Below, piece after piece: positions 53,501 through 63,108 of a DNA stretch of 64,000 nt. Where the stretch lies: contig CP091727.1 in the NCBI GenBank assembly GCA_022009855.1, forward strand, positions 3,038,001-3,102,000, in the 5' to 3' direction. The DNA comes from Lentisphaeria bacterium (GTDB taxonomy: Bacteria > Verrucomicrobiota > Lentisphaeria > Victivallales > Victivallaceae). The notes under the pieces were generated by a model, which ran no database searches, had not been told where the DNA came from, and saw nothing but the letters and a program-made list of their open reading frames with translations. Both the position numbers and the translations under genes were made by a program. Position 1 is the first letter of the stretch. Every line of letters begins with the position of its first letter.

Positions 53501-53866
53501 AACCGGGTCGGGCGCGGGGTGTTCGCGGCGGTTTCCGCCACCCGGCTTCCGCTGAAAGAGTCGGATCGGATTTCTGTTGTTCCACCTGACCGACACGCAG
53601 GTGGAAAAACTGAAATTCGCAAACGCCGCCGGAAGCCGGCTGGAGCGGTTCGGCAAAGGCCGGTTCCTGGCGGAACGGGGGAGGCGGAAATCGAATGCGC
53701 CGTCTCGCCCGGAACCGAAGTCGAACTCTATCGCGTCGACACCTCCGGCAGACGGCAGGGGCGGGTTCCCTTCACCCGTTCCGGGAGCGGCGCAATCCGT
53801 TTCAATGCTCGGGTCTTTGCGCCGGAAGGGGCGGGGTTCCTGTATGAGCTGGTCCGGAAGCGGTGA
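50541..53866 (+). CDS. Large secreted GH-A-clan-like enzyme, paralog of the 22.6 kb gene, several frame breaks
   Basis: About 1108 residues, signal peptide MKHIVFLLMYLLAGGAFCLQ. Same order as its paralog: beta domains, GGWTDQG, DVDNWWMPQNCPNGTVVW, LDAPAGKYGPVEVRNGKFVF, then a TIM barrel with IRFYGTNLGGNALYLDKTQA. Candidate acid/base E in SLSLVNENDVY and nucleophile E in MMVTEFDFPAPN. Breaks: G missing near 50998, 51047, 51275 and 52218; T extra near 53572; G missing near 53681. It ends 7 bases from the convergent lectin-like gene. Function unassigned; a beta-glycosidase is the best guess. Confidence 0.7.
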
Positions 53867-53873
53867 TTCCGGA

Positions 53874-54540
53874 TCAGGGACGGGTGCCGCGGGATTCCTC
53901 CTGCCGGAACTTCTGAAGCAGCGACTCCGGCTGCTTCTTCCCGGCTTCCAGCAGGAGGGATTCCCCGCATCCTCCAGTTTCTTCACCGAAAATTCGCGGA
54001 CATATACGGTGCTCCCCGCTCGGGTGTAGAGGCCGACCGTGCTCCGGATTCCATCAAGATTCCCCTTTGCCACATGACGCAGCCTGCCGTCCACGAAGAC
54101 GCCGATCGAGTGGCGGAATACCTGGATCTCGATATCCGCCCACTGATCACGGCCGATGTTGCCGTCGGCGACACCGTTCCGGGGCGGGCGAATCGGCAGG
54201 TCGAGACGCAGATCGCGGGATTCCCTTCCCAGTTGAAGATAAGTTCCCCATCCAGAAGGGTGAAGCGCACGTTGGTGGCGGTGGTCCGGCAGAGGGCGTG
54301 GATCGCGTAAGGAGGGGTGAGAAAGTATGCGGTGCGGAGAACCGATTTCGGACCGTGCCGGTCGACGCAGCGGAGAATGTAATCGCCCGTTTCGGTCTTC
54401 GGCAGGGAGTAGAGCAGCTGGTCTTCCGGAATCAGCGCGGCGTTTTCTTTGCCCTGCGGAACAACGGTCGAAGCTGCAACGGAGAGGGGCAGCCCCAGAA
54501 GCAGACCGAGTATCATGCCCGGCAGGATGGATCGTTTCAT
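53874..54540 (-). CDS. Secreted jelly-roll (DUF1080/LamG-like) protein, two frame breaks
   Basis: About 222 residues with signal peptide MKRSILPGMILGLLLGLPLS. One beta-sandwich domain: LLYSLPKTETGDYILRCVDR, RDQWADIEIQVFRHSIGVFV, DGRLRHVAKGNLDG, STVGLYTRAGSTVYVREFSV, the pattern of DUF1080/concanavalin-like folds. Breaks near 54229 (one base missing) and 53957 (one C missing); the repaired end LLQKFRQEESRGTRP stops at 53874. It lies after nagA on the same strand but has its own promoter overlapped by a long palindrome. Confidence 0.62.
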
Positions 54541-54589
54541 TCCGGAATTTCCTCCCGTCTTTCCCCCGGAACCGTTCCGGCGGTTTCAC

Positions 54590-54633
54590 AATATAATGCA
54601 AACTTGCGTCCGGTGCAAGACGCAAGTTTGCAT
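54590..54633 (-). promoter_or_regulatory. Promoter overlapped by a 15-base inverted repeat
   Basis: Minus strand TTGCAC (54618-54613), 17-base spacer, TATATT (54595-54590). The inverted repeat ATGCAAACTTGCGTC / GACGCAAGTTTGCAT spans 54596-54633 with an 8-base loop and fills the spacer, as a repressor operator would. It could instead be the terminator of nagA, but no T-run follows. Confidence 0.5.
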
Positions 54634-54658
54634 ATTCCGTCGACGGCGTGGAATTTTT

Positions 54659-55801
54659 TCAGCGGCTGTAGCGCAGTTCTCCGCCGACAAAGGTGTGAAC
54701 CACTTCAAAATCGGTGTCGAGCAGCACGATGTCCGCAAAATATCCCGGTTCCAGACGGCCGATTCCGGCAAGTCCGACCGATTCCGCCGCGGTGAGCGAA
54801 GAGGCGGCCACCACTTCGGAGAGCGGTTTTTGCGTCACTTCCGCAACGTTGCGGAGCGCGTGGTTCAGCCGGAGGGTGCTCCCGGCCAGCGCGCCCCCCT
54901 CCTTCAACCGGGCCGCGCCGTCGCGGACGATCACCGGCAGGCCGCCCAGAGTGTATTCGCCGTCGGGCATGCCGGAGGCGCGCATCGCATCCGAAATGAG
55001 CATGATCCGCTCCGCCCCCTTGACCTTGAAGGCGAGGGCGATCATCTCCGGCGAGACGTGGAGCTTGTCGCAGATGAGTTCGAGCCGGATTTCATCGAGA
55101 AGCAGTCCGGCGCCGACCAGTCCTATGTCGCGATGGTGGAGCGGCGTCATCTGGTTGCAGAAGTGCGAGAGGTTGCGCAGTCCGGCGACGAATCCGGCGT
55201 GGAATTCCGGGTATTTTGCCGCGCTGTGCACACAGGAAGGGGTGATGCCGAGCCGGAGCAGTCCGGCGGCAAGCTCCACTCCGCCTGGCTGTTCGATCGC
55301 GAACGACACTTTGCGGACCGGATAGATCGCGTTGAGCCGCTTCACCTCTTCGATATCCGGATTGCGCACGAAGGCCGGATTCTGCGCCCCGGTGCACTTC
55401 GGGTTGATGAAGGGGCCTTCGAGGTGGACGCCCGGCATCCGGCAGCCTTTGCCGTCATACGCGGCGATGGAGCGGAGCGCGGCGGCGAGATCCTCTTCCG
55501 GCAGGGTCAGCGTCGTCGGCAGCAGTGTGGTGACGCCTTCCTCAAGTTTGCCGCGGCCGATCCGGTTGACTCCTTCGACCGAGGCGTCGCAGAAGTCGGC
55601 GTTGTTGCGCCCGTGGCAGTGAACGTCGACGAATCCGGGTACGGCGGTCAGCCCGGCGGCGTCGATCATCTTGTCGGCGGCGGGCAGTGTCGAGCCGGCG
55701 GGCAGGATGGCGCGGATCCGGTCGTTTTCCACAAGAATTGAAGCGGAGTCAAGTTCGAGGCCCGGCGTGACCAGGCGGCAGCTGGTAATCAGAGTAGTCA
55801 T
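54659..55801 (-). CDS. nagA: N-acetylglucosamine-6-phosphate deacetylase
   Basis: Converts GlcNAc-6-P to glucosamine-6-P and acetate in the cytosol. Intact, 380 residues, the usual length. Motifs: AVPGFVDVHCHGRNN (metal His pair), VHLEGPFINPKCTGAQNPAF, LRNLSHFCNQMTPLHHRDIG and MLISDAMRASGMPDGEYTLG (catalytic Asp). ATG at 55801 with GGGAG upstream; an upstream in-frame extension is not needed. Divergent from the nucleotidyltransferase-nahK pair, so amino sugars from host or mucin glycans are a likely diet. Confidence 0.92.
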   Translation of the reverse strand: MTTLITSCRLVTPGLELDSASILVENDRIRAILPAGSTLPAADKMIDAAGLTAVPGFVDVHCHGRNNADFCDASVEGVNRIGRGKLEEGVTTLLPTTLTLPEEDLAAALRSIAAYDGKGCRMPGVHLEGPFINPKCTGAQNPAFVRNPDIEEVKRLNAIYPVRKVSFAIEQPGGVELAAGLLRLGITPSCVHSAAKYPEFHAGFVAGLRNLSHFCNQMTPLHHRDIGLVGAGLLLDEIRLELICDKLHVSPEMIALAFKVKGAERIMLISDAMRASGMPDGEYTLGGLPVIVRDGAARLKEGGALAGSTLRLNHALRNVAEVTQKPLSEVVAASSLTAAESVGLAGIGRLEPGYFADIVLLDTDFEVVHTFVGGELRYSR

Positions 55802-56037
55802 GGAAACGGTCTCCCTGTTGGTTTCAATCTTCTTCAATATAGTGCGGAAGCGTGTTCTCCCCAATGAAGTTATCCGCATGAATCATGGATTTTTGCGCAA
55901 AACTGCGGAACCTGCGGGGCGGAAGGTTGATTTGCCGGGCGAATGAGTATATCTTAAGGCGGAATGAAGAATGGCGGCGCGTGAAGAAGAATGTTTCCGC
56001 GGGCCGGCATGAAAATACTGATTCAGGAGAGATGAGA

Positions 56038-56945
56038 ATGAAACTTACGTTGATGGTGCTGGCGGCGGGCATGGGCAGCCGTTACGGCGGGTTGAAGCAG
56101 CTCGATCAGCTCGGCCCCTCCGGGGAGACCGTGATGGATTATTCGGTGTATGACGCGATGCGGGCGGGATTCGACCGGGTGGTCTTCGTGATCCGGCGCG
56201 ACATTGAACAGGCGTTCCGCGAGGCGATCGGCAGCCGCTACGCCGACCGGATCGAGGTGGATTACGCCTTCCAGAGTTCGGATGATCTCCCGGCGGGATT
56301 CCGGGTGCCGGAGGGGCGCGCCAAGCCGTGGGGCACCGGGCAGGCGGTCTACGCCGCGCGCAATGTCATCGATGGACCTTTTGCGGTGATCAACGCCGAC
56401 GATTTCTATGGGGCCGACAGCTACCGGAAGCTGGCGGAATATTTGCGGAACGCGCCGCAGACCGGCAAACTCACCGGCTGCATCGCCGCCTTTGTGCTGG
56501 CCAACACCCTGAGCGAAAACGGTTCGGTGTCGCGCGGCATCTGTTCGGTCGACGAGAAGGGGAATCTGGCCAAGGTGGTGGAACATACGAAAATTTTCCG
56601 TCGCGACGGGAAGATCATCAGTGTGCAGGAGGATGGTGCCGAAGTGGAATTCACCGGGCAGGAGCCGGTTTCGATGAACTCCTGGGGATTCCAGCCCGGT
56701 CTGATGGGGAACTCGGCAGCCTCTTCACCGGATTTCTCCGGGAGCACGGGCAGGAGCTCAAGAGCGAGTTCTATCTGCCGGCGGCGGTGGATTCGCTGAT
56801 CCGTTCCGGCAAGGCGGAGATCCGGGTGCTTCACAGTGCCGACAGCTGGTTCGGCATCACCTACCGGGAAGACAAGCCGTTCGTGCAGGCGGCGCTGCGT
56901 GATCTGGTCGCCCGGGGAGCCTATCCGGAAAAACTTTTCGCCTGA
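56038..56945 (+). CDS. Sugar nucleotidyltransferase, one frame break
   Basis: About 303 residues. The N-terminal nucleotide loop LMVLAAGMGSRYGGLKQLDQ, INADDFYG (metal Asp) and NSWGFQPGLMG belong to the NTP_transferase family. One G is missing near 56708; the repaired frame continues ELGSLFTGFLREHGQELKSE to 56945. AGGAGAG precedes the ATG at 56038. It is 21 bases before nahK, which suggests it turns the sugar-1-phosphate made by NahK into a nucleotide sugar; the actual sugar and nucleotide are inferred from this context only. Confidence 0.8.
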
Positions 56946-56966
56946 CCCGGGGAGGAGATTTGGCTC

Positions 56967-58067
56967 ATGTATACGCAGGATGACTTCCGGCGCATCTGTT
57001 CGAAATTCGCGCTTTACGGCGATTTTCTGGTCGCGGTTCCCTTCGGCGGCGGGCATGTCAACGACACCTTTCAGCTCACTTTCGACCAGGGAGGAGTGCG
57101 GTTGCACTACATCCTGCAGCGGATCAACCGGAACGTGTTCCGCAAGCCGGAACAGGTGATGGAGAACATGGACCGGGTCACCCGCCATCTGCTGGCGCGC
57201 ATCCATGCGGAAAAGGTGGAGACCCGCAAGCGGACGATCCGGCTGCTGCGCACCTTCGCCAATCAGCCTTTCGTAACCGACGAGCAGGGCGATGTCTGGC
57301 GCGCCTACATCTTCGTCGAAAACGCCCGCGCCTACGATGTGCTGGAGACGCCGGAACAGGCGTTCAAGGTGGCGCAGGCCTTCGGCGAATTTCAGTGCAA
57401 TCTGGTGGATCTGCCGGGGCCGCGGCTCCATGAGACCATTCCGGATTTTCACAACACGCCCAAGCGGCTGGAGACGCTCCGGCAGGCGATCCGGCGCGAT
57501 CCGGTCGGCCGGGAGCGGCGGGTGCGGCGCGAGATCGATTTCATCATGAAGCGGGCTGAAGAGACGCAGCATCTGCTCAAACTCCAGGCCGAAGGAGCGA
57601 TCCCCGAGCGGATCACCCACAACGACACCAAAGTCAACAACATCCTGATCGACGACCTCACCGGCGACGGCATCTGCGTCATCGATCTCGACACGGTCAT
57701 GCCCGGCCTTTCTCTCTACGACTTCGGAGACATGGTCCGGGCGGGAACCAGTCCGGCCGAGGAGGACGAGGTCGATCTGGCCAAGGTCGGCATGCGGTTC
57801 GAGATGTACGAAGCGCTCTACCGCGGTTTCCTCAGCAGTGCCGGGAGTTTCCTCACCGAGGCGGAGCGGGAGAATCTGCCCTTTTCCGGCAAGCTCATCA
57901 CCTTCGAAATCGCGATCCGCTTCCTGACCGACTACCTGGAAGGGGATGTCTACTTCAAGGTGAAGCGTCCGGAGCACAACCTCGAACGCTGCCGCAACCA
58001 GCTCCGCATGGTCGAATCCATCGAGGAGCAGTCGAAGCGGATGAAGGATCTGCTGCTTGCCCGTTAA
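56967..58067 (+). CDS. nahK: N-acetylhexosamine 1-kinase-like phosphotransferase
   Basis: Intact, 366 residues, the length of bifidobacterial NahK. Phosphorylates GlcNAc or GalNAc at C1 in the lacto-N-biose/galacto-N-biose route. Family features of the aminoglycoside-phosphotransferase fold: VPFGGGHVNDTFQL (nucleotide loop), IPERITHNDTKVNNILID (catalytic Asp) and ICVIDLDTVMPGLSLYDFGD (metal Asp). Close GGAGGAG before the ATG. Paired with a nucleotidyltransferase and opposite nagA. No lacto-N-biose phosphorylase is visible in this window. Confidence 0.87.
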   Translation: MYTQDDFRRICSKFALYGDFLVAVPFGGGHVNDTFQLTFDQGGVRLHYILQRINRNVFRKPEQVMENMDRVTRHLLARIHAEKVETRKRTIRLLRTFANQPFVTDEQGDVWRAYIFVENARAYDVLETPEQAFKVAQAFGEFQCNLVDLPGPRLHETIPDFHNTPKRLETLRQAIRRDPVGRERRVRREIDFIMKRAEETQHLLKLQAEGAIPERITHNDTKVNNILIDDLTGDGICVIDLDTVMPGLSLYDFGDMVRAGTSPAEEDEVDLAKVGMRFEMYEALYRGFLSSAGSFLTEAERENLPFSGKLITFEIAIRFLTDYLEGDVYFKVKRPEHNLERCRNQLRMVESIEEQSKRMKDLLLAR

Positions 58068-58089
58068 AAAGGTTTATCGCCGCAGCTGG

Positions 58090-58125
58090 TTGCATATGTG
58101 CAATTTATGAAATGCATATATGCAA
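58090..58125. promoter_or_regulatory. Pair of operator-like palindromes
   Basis: TGCATATGTGCA (58091-58102) and TGCATATATGCA (58113-58124), both followed by A, have centres 22 bases apart, two helix turns. They lie about 30 bases upstream of the -35 box of the GntR-LacI gene. Confidence 0.55.
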
Positions 58126-58153
58126 TTATTTTTGAAAAAATGATTATGTGCTG

Positions 58154-58182
58154 TTGACATTTTTCTTTGTATCCGCTATAAT
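58154..58182 (+). promoter_or_regulatory. Consensus sigma-70 promoter
   Basis: TTGACA (58154-58159), 17-base spacer, TATAAT (58177-58182); perfect consensus 26 bases before the GntR-LacI start. Confidence 0.75.
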
Positions 58183-58207
58183 TAATAGCGAAAAGGAGAG
58201 TGTCGAC

Positions 58208-59286
58208 GTGGAATTCAACCGGATGGAACTGAATGCGGATGGCGTGCCGAAATACCGGCAGCTTGCCGCGCGGCTGGAGACGCTGATTCGCGATGGAGAG
58301 CTGGCGGCATCCACCCGGATTCCGAGCGAGCGATTGCTGGCGCGGCAGCTCGGGGTGTCGGTGATTACGGTCAACAGCGCGATGAATGAATTGATGAACC
58401 GCGGATTGATCGAGCGCCGGGTCGGCTCCGGCACCTACGTGAGCGAACTTGCCGGCAGCCGGACCTGCCACCGGCGGATCGGATTCTTCAACCATCAACG
58501 GATCCAGCCGGGGGCGAATCTGATCGGTACGATGCTGGAGACGCTGTTCCGGTTCTGGGGGCGCACGACGCCGATCTGCTTGCGCTCACCCGTCTGCCCG
58601 GGGAATATGAACAGACCATTGCGGAATACCGACTTGACGGGGTGCTGATCTACAGTCCGCTGGCGGAGTTTGTTCCGGCGATCCGCAAACTCGTCCGACG
58701 GGAGTTCCCGGTGGTTGCACTGAGTTCGATTCTGCCGGAACTGGCCGACATCAGTTTTGGTTATTCCAACGTCGAGGTGCTCGATGCGGCGGTGGAGTAT
58801 CTGGCGAAGCTCGGGCACCGGGACATCGCCATGCTGCTGCCCGGGGACAATGAGACCGCCTACCGCGGCCGTGCGGAAGGATTTCTGCGGGCGATGTGGA
58901 AGTACCGGCTGCCGCTGAATCCCGACTGGCGGAAAACGGCAGATGTCGATTCGACATCATACATCCGGGCGCTGCTTTCGGCGCCGGTTCGTCCGGGCGC
59001 GCTGATTCTCGGTTCCTGCGGCTATGCCGAAGCGGTTGCCGCGGTTGCGGCGGAGCTGAAGTTGGAGATTCCGCGCGATCTCTCCGTCGTCAGCATCGAT
59101 GAAGATGCGAAGATGCTGGCGCTTCCGAAGCCCCCTTCGGCGTTCCGGGTGGATTTCGTCGCCTTGACGCTTGAAGGCTCCGAAACGCTGCTCGCCCGGC
59201 TGGAGCAACGGGACCCGGCGGAGAGACGGGGGCGGAATTTCGAATTCATCGACCGGGGCAGCTGTGCGCCAATTCCTGCAAAATGA
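58208..59286 (+). CDS. GntR-LacI chimeric regulator, one frame break
   Basis: About 360 residues. Winged helix (STRIPSERLLARQLGVSVIT, LIERRVGSGTYVSELAGS) and LacI-like domain (YLAKLGHRDIAMLLPGDNET, IPRDLSVVSIDEDAKML). The start GTG at 58208 has AAGGAGAG 8-9 bases upstream and gives VEFNRMELN; the ATG at 58223 is too far from that site. One G is missing near 58558; repair reads RFWGAHDADLLALTRLPGEY. Followed by a pseudopilin, GH5 and BNR-4 genes. Confidence 0.84.
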
Positions 59287-59318
59287 GATTGATCAACCTT
59301 TCAGAAAAAGGAGAGACC

Positions 59319-60102
59319 ATGAAACCAGATTCTGTCATACACCGGGAACGAGAAATTCGAAGTATTTCATTTACTTTGATCGAACTTCTAATTGTTATTG
59401 CGATCATCGCAATTCTGGCTGCCCTGCTGCTGCCGGCGTTGAACCAGGCGCAGGAGCGGGCCCGCTCCACCAGCTGTCTCAATCAATGCAAACAACTTGG
59501 ACTTGCATTTGCACAATATTATACCGATTTTCAGGATTACATTCCACCGTTGAGCGAGTATGTCAGCGGGAGAAATTCCGCTCCCTGGTGGCCATGGAGA
59601 CTGATGGGGCCCAATCCGGATGGAAAATTCGAAGCGAAAGCCGGTTTCATCAAAGGCGCATATGTTGGAATCAACAGTTTTCGCTGTCCGTCGATGATGG
59701 GAAAATTCAACATGACCGGAAGCGAAGCGTGGTGGGCTACCTATCCGCATTACGGAATGAATGCGGATCTGGTATTGTCGAGTGCCACGCCGCGGAAGGC
59801 TACTCGCGTCCGCACCCCCTCCCGTACAGTACTTACCTGCGAAGTCTGGCGGGGCGGCACAGTCGGCGGAAATAGAAACCAGGGGTATTTCAGGAAGCAT
59901 CCGGGGCAGGATGTGGATGATTTCAGCAACAGCGGGCAGGGGTATCCCGCCACTCGACATATCGATAACAACAATGTTCTTTTTTGTTGCAGGCAATGCA
60001 CGTGCGGAAAAGATAACGAATGCCCTTCGCCCCAGCACCTGCGGAATCTTCAATGTCGCAGATGATGTGACCTACAAAACCTACTGGATCAACAAACTGT
60101 GA
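59319..60102 (+). CDS. Pseudopilin, one frame break
   Basis: About 261 residues. Leader MKPDSVIHREREIRSIS, then FTLIELLIVIAIIAILAALL, LPALNQAQERARSTSCLNQC, FRCPSMMGKFNMTGSEAWWA and PHYGMNADL. One T is extra near 59983; the repaired end TRHIDNNNVLFVAGNARAEK has the family end motif and stops at 60102. AAAAAGGAGAG lies just before the ATG. The GH5 gene follows after 13 bases. Confidence 0.84.
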
Positions 60103-60115
60103 GGGCTGTGGATCG

Positions 60116-61653
60116 ATGAAAAAATTATTGTTGACACTGGTTATTCTTTCCACTGTCGCCGTTTCGGCGGCGTACCTGGGAAAGGAGCCGCTCTTCACCG
60201 CTGATTTCACCGCTTCCGCAGTGACGAAACAGTTGGGGAAAAACAGTTCCCTGGTCACGGGGCCGAATGGAACGCGGGCACTCCGTTTCTCCTGTCCGAA
60301 ACTCAACACGGTACTGGTAAAATGGTCTTTGGATCCTTCGAAAGTGACTGGGCTGATAGAGCTGGAATGCCGTGTCCGCGGCGAGAAACTCTCCTCCCTT
60401 GCCGATGTCGGCTGGCTGGGGCCGAAAGTGATGCTGACGGTGGAGAGTCCGGGAGCCAAAACCCAGTATATTGAACCGGCCAGGGAGTTCGGCACCTATC
60501 CGTGGAAGATGGTTCGGCGTTTCATTCTGCTGCCGGAAAACGTGAGTAAATTAGAGCTCTCGATCGGCATTCAGAAGGGACGTGGAACTTTTGAGGTTGC
60601 GGAGCTGACGATCCGCCGTGCCGAGGAGGTGACGCCGGAAATTGCGGACGCTTTTTTCCGCAGTCAACCGGCAGCGGCGGTTCAGCACGATGAGATTCCG
60701 CGCGGCAGCTTCAGCGGGACCCGGTTTCGCGGGGTCATGAGCGGCAATGATCTTTCCCGTTCCGCGTTTGAGGAGTTGAAGCGATGGAATGTGAATCTGC
60801 TGCGGTATCAGATGCGTCCGACCGGGGAAGAGGGGCGAAAGATCAATTCTCCTGAGAAATATATGGCCTGGCTGGATCAGGCGGCGGAACATCTGGAAAA
60901 GAAGATACTGCCCCTCGCCAGAGAATTCGGTATTCAGGTGGTAATAGACATCCATTTCGGGAAACGGATATACCGTGGAACAGATAATCGTCTGCCCAAT
61001 GCAACCAGCCTTGAATTACTGGAGGCCGCATGGAGGAAACTTGCCGCCCGTTTTCGCGGCAATCCGGCGATCTATGGATATGATCTGCTCAACGAGCCGA
61101 CTCCGGAAGATGCAACCGACAACCCGTGGCCGGAAATGGCACAGAAACTGGTCAATTTGATCCGTGAGATTGATCCGGAGACTCCCATCATCATTGCCTG
61201 GTTCGAAATCAAGCCCTTTGTAGTGAAAGGGAATAATCTGATTTATTCTCCTCACTTTTATAAGCCGGATGACTATACTGCGCAGTCCGTGCGACAGTAT
61301 AGGCTGAACTGGCGATATCCCGGGTTTATTCAGGGATCTATTGGGACAAGGAGCAGTTGCGCAATGCCATGCGTGAAATAATTGAATTCCAGAAAAAGCA
61401 CGGTGTGAAGATTTACGTCGGCGAGTTCAGCGTTGTCTCCTGGGCGCCCGGCGGGGCACAGTATTTGAAAGATTGTATGGAACTCTTTGAAGAATATGGC
61501 TGGGATTGGAGTTACCACGCGTTTCGTGAATGGGCAGGCTGGAGTGTCGAACATGCCGGAAGTACTCGAAAGACGATCCGTCGTATCGGTGATACCGATC
61601 GTAAACAGGTACTGCTTGACTTTTTGAAACGAAATAAGGAAACTCATCGATGA
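60116..61653 (+). CDS. Secreted GH5-family glycoside hydrolase, one frame break
   Basis: About 513 residues. Signal peptide MKKLLLTLVILSTVAVSAAY, a beta-sandwich of 190 residues, then a GH5 barrel: FRGVMSGNDLSRSAFEELKR, VNLLRYQMRP, acid/base E in YGYDLLNEPTPED and nucleophile E in KIYVGEFSVVSWAPGG. One G is missing near 61322; repair gives YPGVYSGIYWDKEQLRNAMR. Endo-beta-glucanase or mannanase are possible activities. Its stop overlaps the BNR-4 start by 4 bases (ATGA), so the two proteins are probably made together. Confidence 0.85.
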
Positions 61654-62966
61654 AATCTGCGATGGATCAAGCTCCGCTTCTGTTGGAGGAACTGCCGGTT
61701 GCCCGTGTCTGGGCCGGACACAAGGTGAATATGGCTCTCGTCTCCTCCGGGGCCTGGCAGTATGTCGGGTACTACGATGAAAATCGTAATATGGTCATCG
61801 CCATGCGTCGTCTCGGAACGGATGTCTGGTCACGACGTATTCTCGATACGAAAATCCTCGGATGGGATTCGCACAACAGTATTTCCCTTGGTGTGGACTC
61901 CGACGAGTGTCTGCATGTGTCGGGTAATATGCATGCGACGCCCATGATATACTTTCGTATGGAAATCCCGCATGATCTGGATTCCATTCATCCTGCCCGC
62001 ATGGTGGGGCGGGATGAACAGCAGTGTACCTACCCTCGCTTCATGACCGGGCCGGACGGCACTTTCCTGTTTCACTATCGAAGTGGTTACAGTGGTAACG
62101 GCTATGAGATCTATAATGTGTACGAGCCGGAAACACGGCAATGGCGACGTTTTTTCGATCAGCCGTTGAGCGATGGTGCCGGCCGATGCAATGCCTATTT
62201 TTTCCAACCCGATCCGGTTGCCGGACCTGACGGTTTTTTTCATCTGGGCTGGATGTGGCGCGACAGCGGGGACTGTTCTTCCAATCACGACATCTGCTAT
62301 GCGAGAAGCCGCGATCTGCTGCACTGGGAAAATGCTGTCGGGGGAGTCTCTTGCTTTGCCGCTGACCCCCGATTCTCCCGGAATTGTTGTGCTCACCACG
62401 GCTCCTTCCGGCTGTGGCGTGATCAATATGGGAAATCGGATCGGATTTGATTCGGAATGCCGGCCTGTGCTTTCGTTTCATAAATACGATGAGAACGGCT
62501 GCAGCAGAATTTACAATGCCCGATTGCTCTCTTCCGGAAAATGGCAGATTGCCGCTGTCGGGAATTGGACCTTTGAGCAGAGATGGGAGTTCCGAGGATC
62601 GGCTCCATTCCGCAGCAGATTCGTTTTTCTGCCGTTGAACCGCAGAGAGATGGTTCACTATTACAGGCTTTTGATTTTGCAGGCAGAAGTGCCGGGGTCT
62701 GGCGTCTCGCTCCTGATACCCTTGCAGTTCAGGAAATTTTCCCTCCGGTTCATCAGCTCCCGCTGGAATTGGCGCATTTGCGTGAACTCTCCGGAGATTG
62801 TTCCGTATGGACAGTTGCCGACAGCGGTGCGTGTGTGAACGCTCAGTCCGAATACATCTTGCGTTGGGAGGCTCCCCAGCATAATCGTGATCACCAGTTG
62901 GAGAAAACGTTGCCGCTCTCTTCTCAATTGAGTGTCTGCAGGATTACCAAACGTTTTTTATTGTAG
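61650..62966 (+). CDS. BNR-4 repeat protein (polysaccharide-lyase-like propeller), two frame breaks
   Basis: About 438 residues, no signal peptide visible. A seven-bladed propeller is suggested by RVWAGHKVNMALVSSG, ILGWDSHNSISLGVDSD, HVSGNMHATPMIYFRMEIPH, CTYPRFMTGPDGTFLFHYRS and SGNGYEIYNVYEPETRQWRR, the signature of the BNR_4 family, some of whose relatives are ulvan lyases. One G is extra near 62342 and one missing near 62595; repaired joints ENAVGESLALPLTPDSP and WEFRGIGSIPQQIRFSAVE. Translationally coupled to the GH5 gene. The lack of an export signal is odd for a lyase. Confidence 0.75.
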
Positions 62967-63108
62967 CGTTGGTTTGCTGTTCGAGGGGAGGGGCTCATCT
63001 ACCGTGTTCGAAGGGAAGGAAATGTGTGTTTCCATTCTGTGAAGGCGTGGTTGTGACCGGCCTCCCCTTATGGTTTTAGAGAAGGCAAGAAGAAAAAGCG
63101 GTTAAGCC

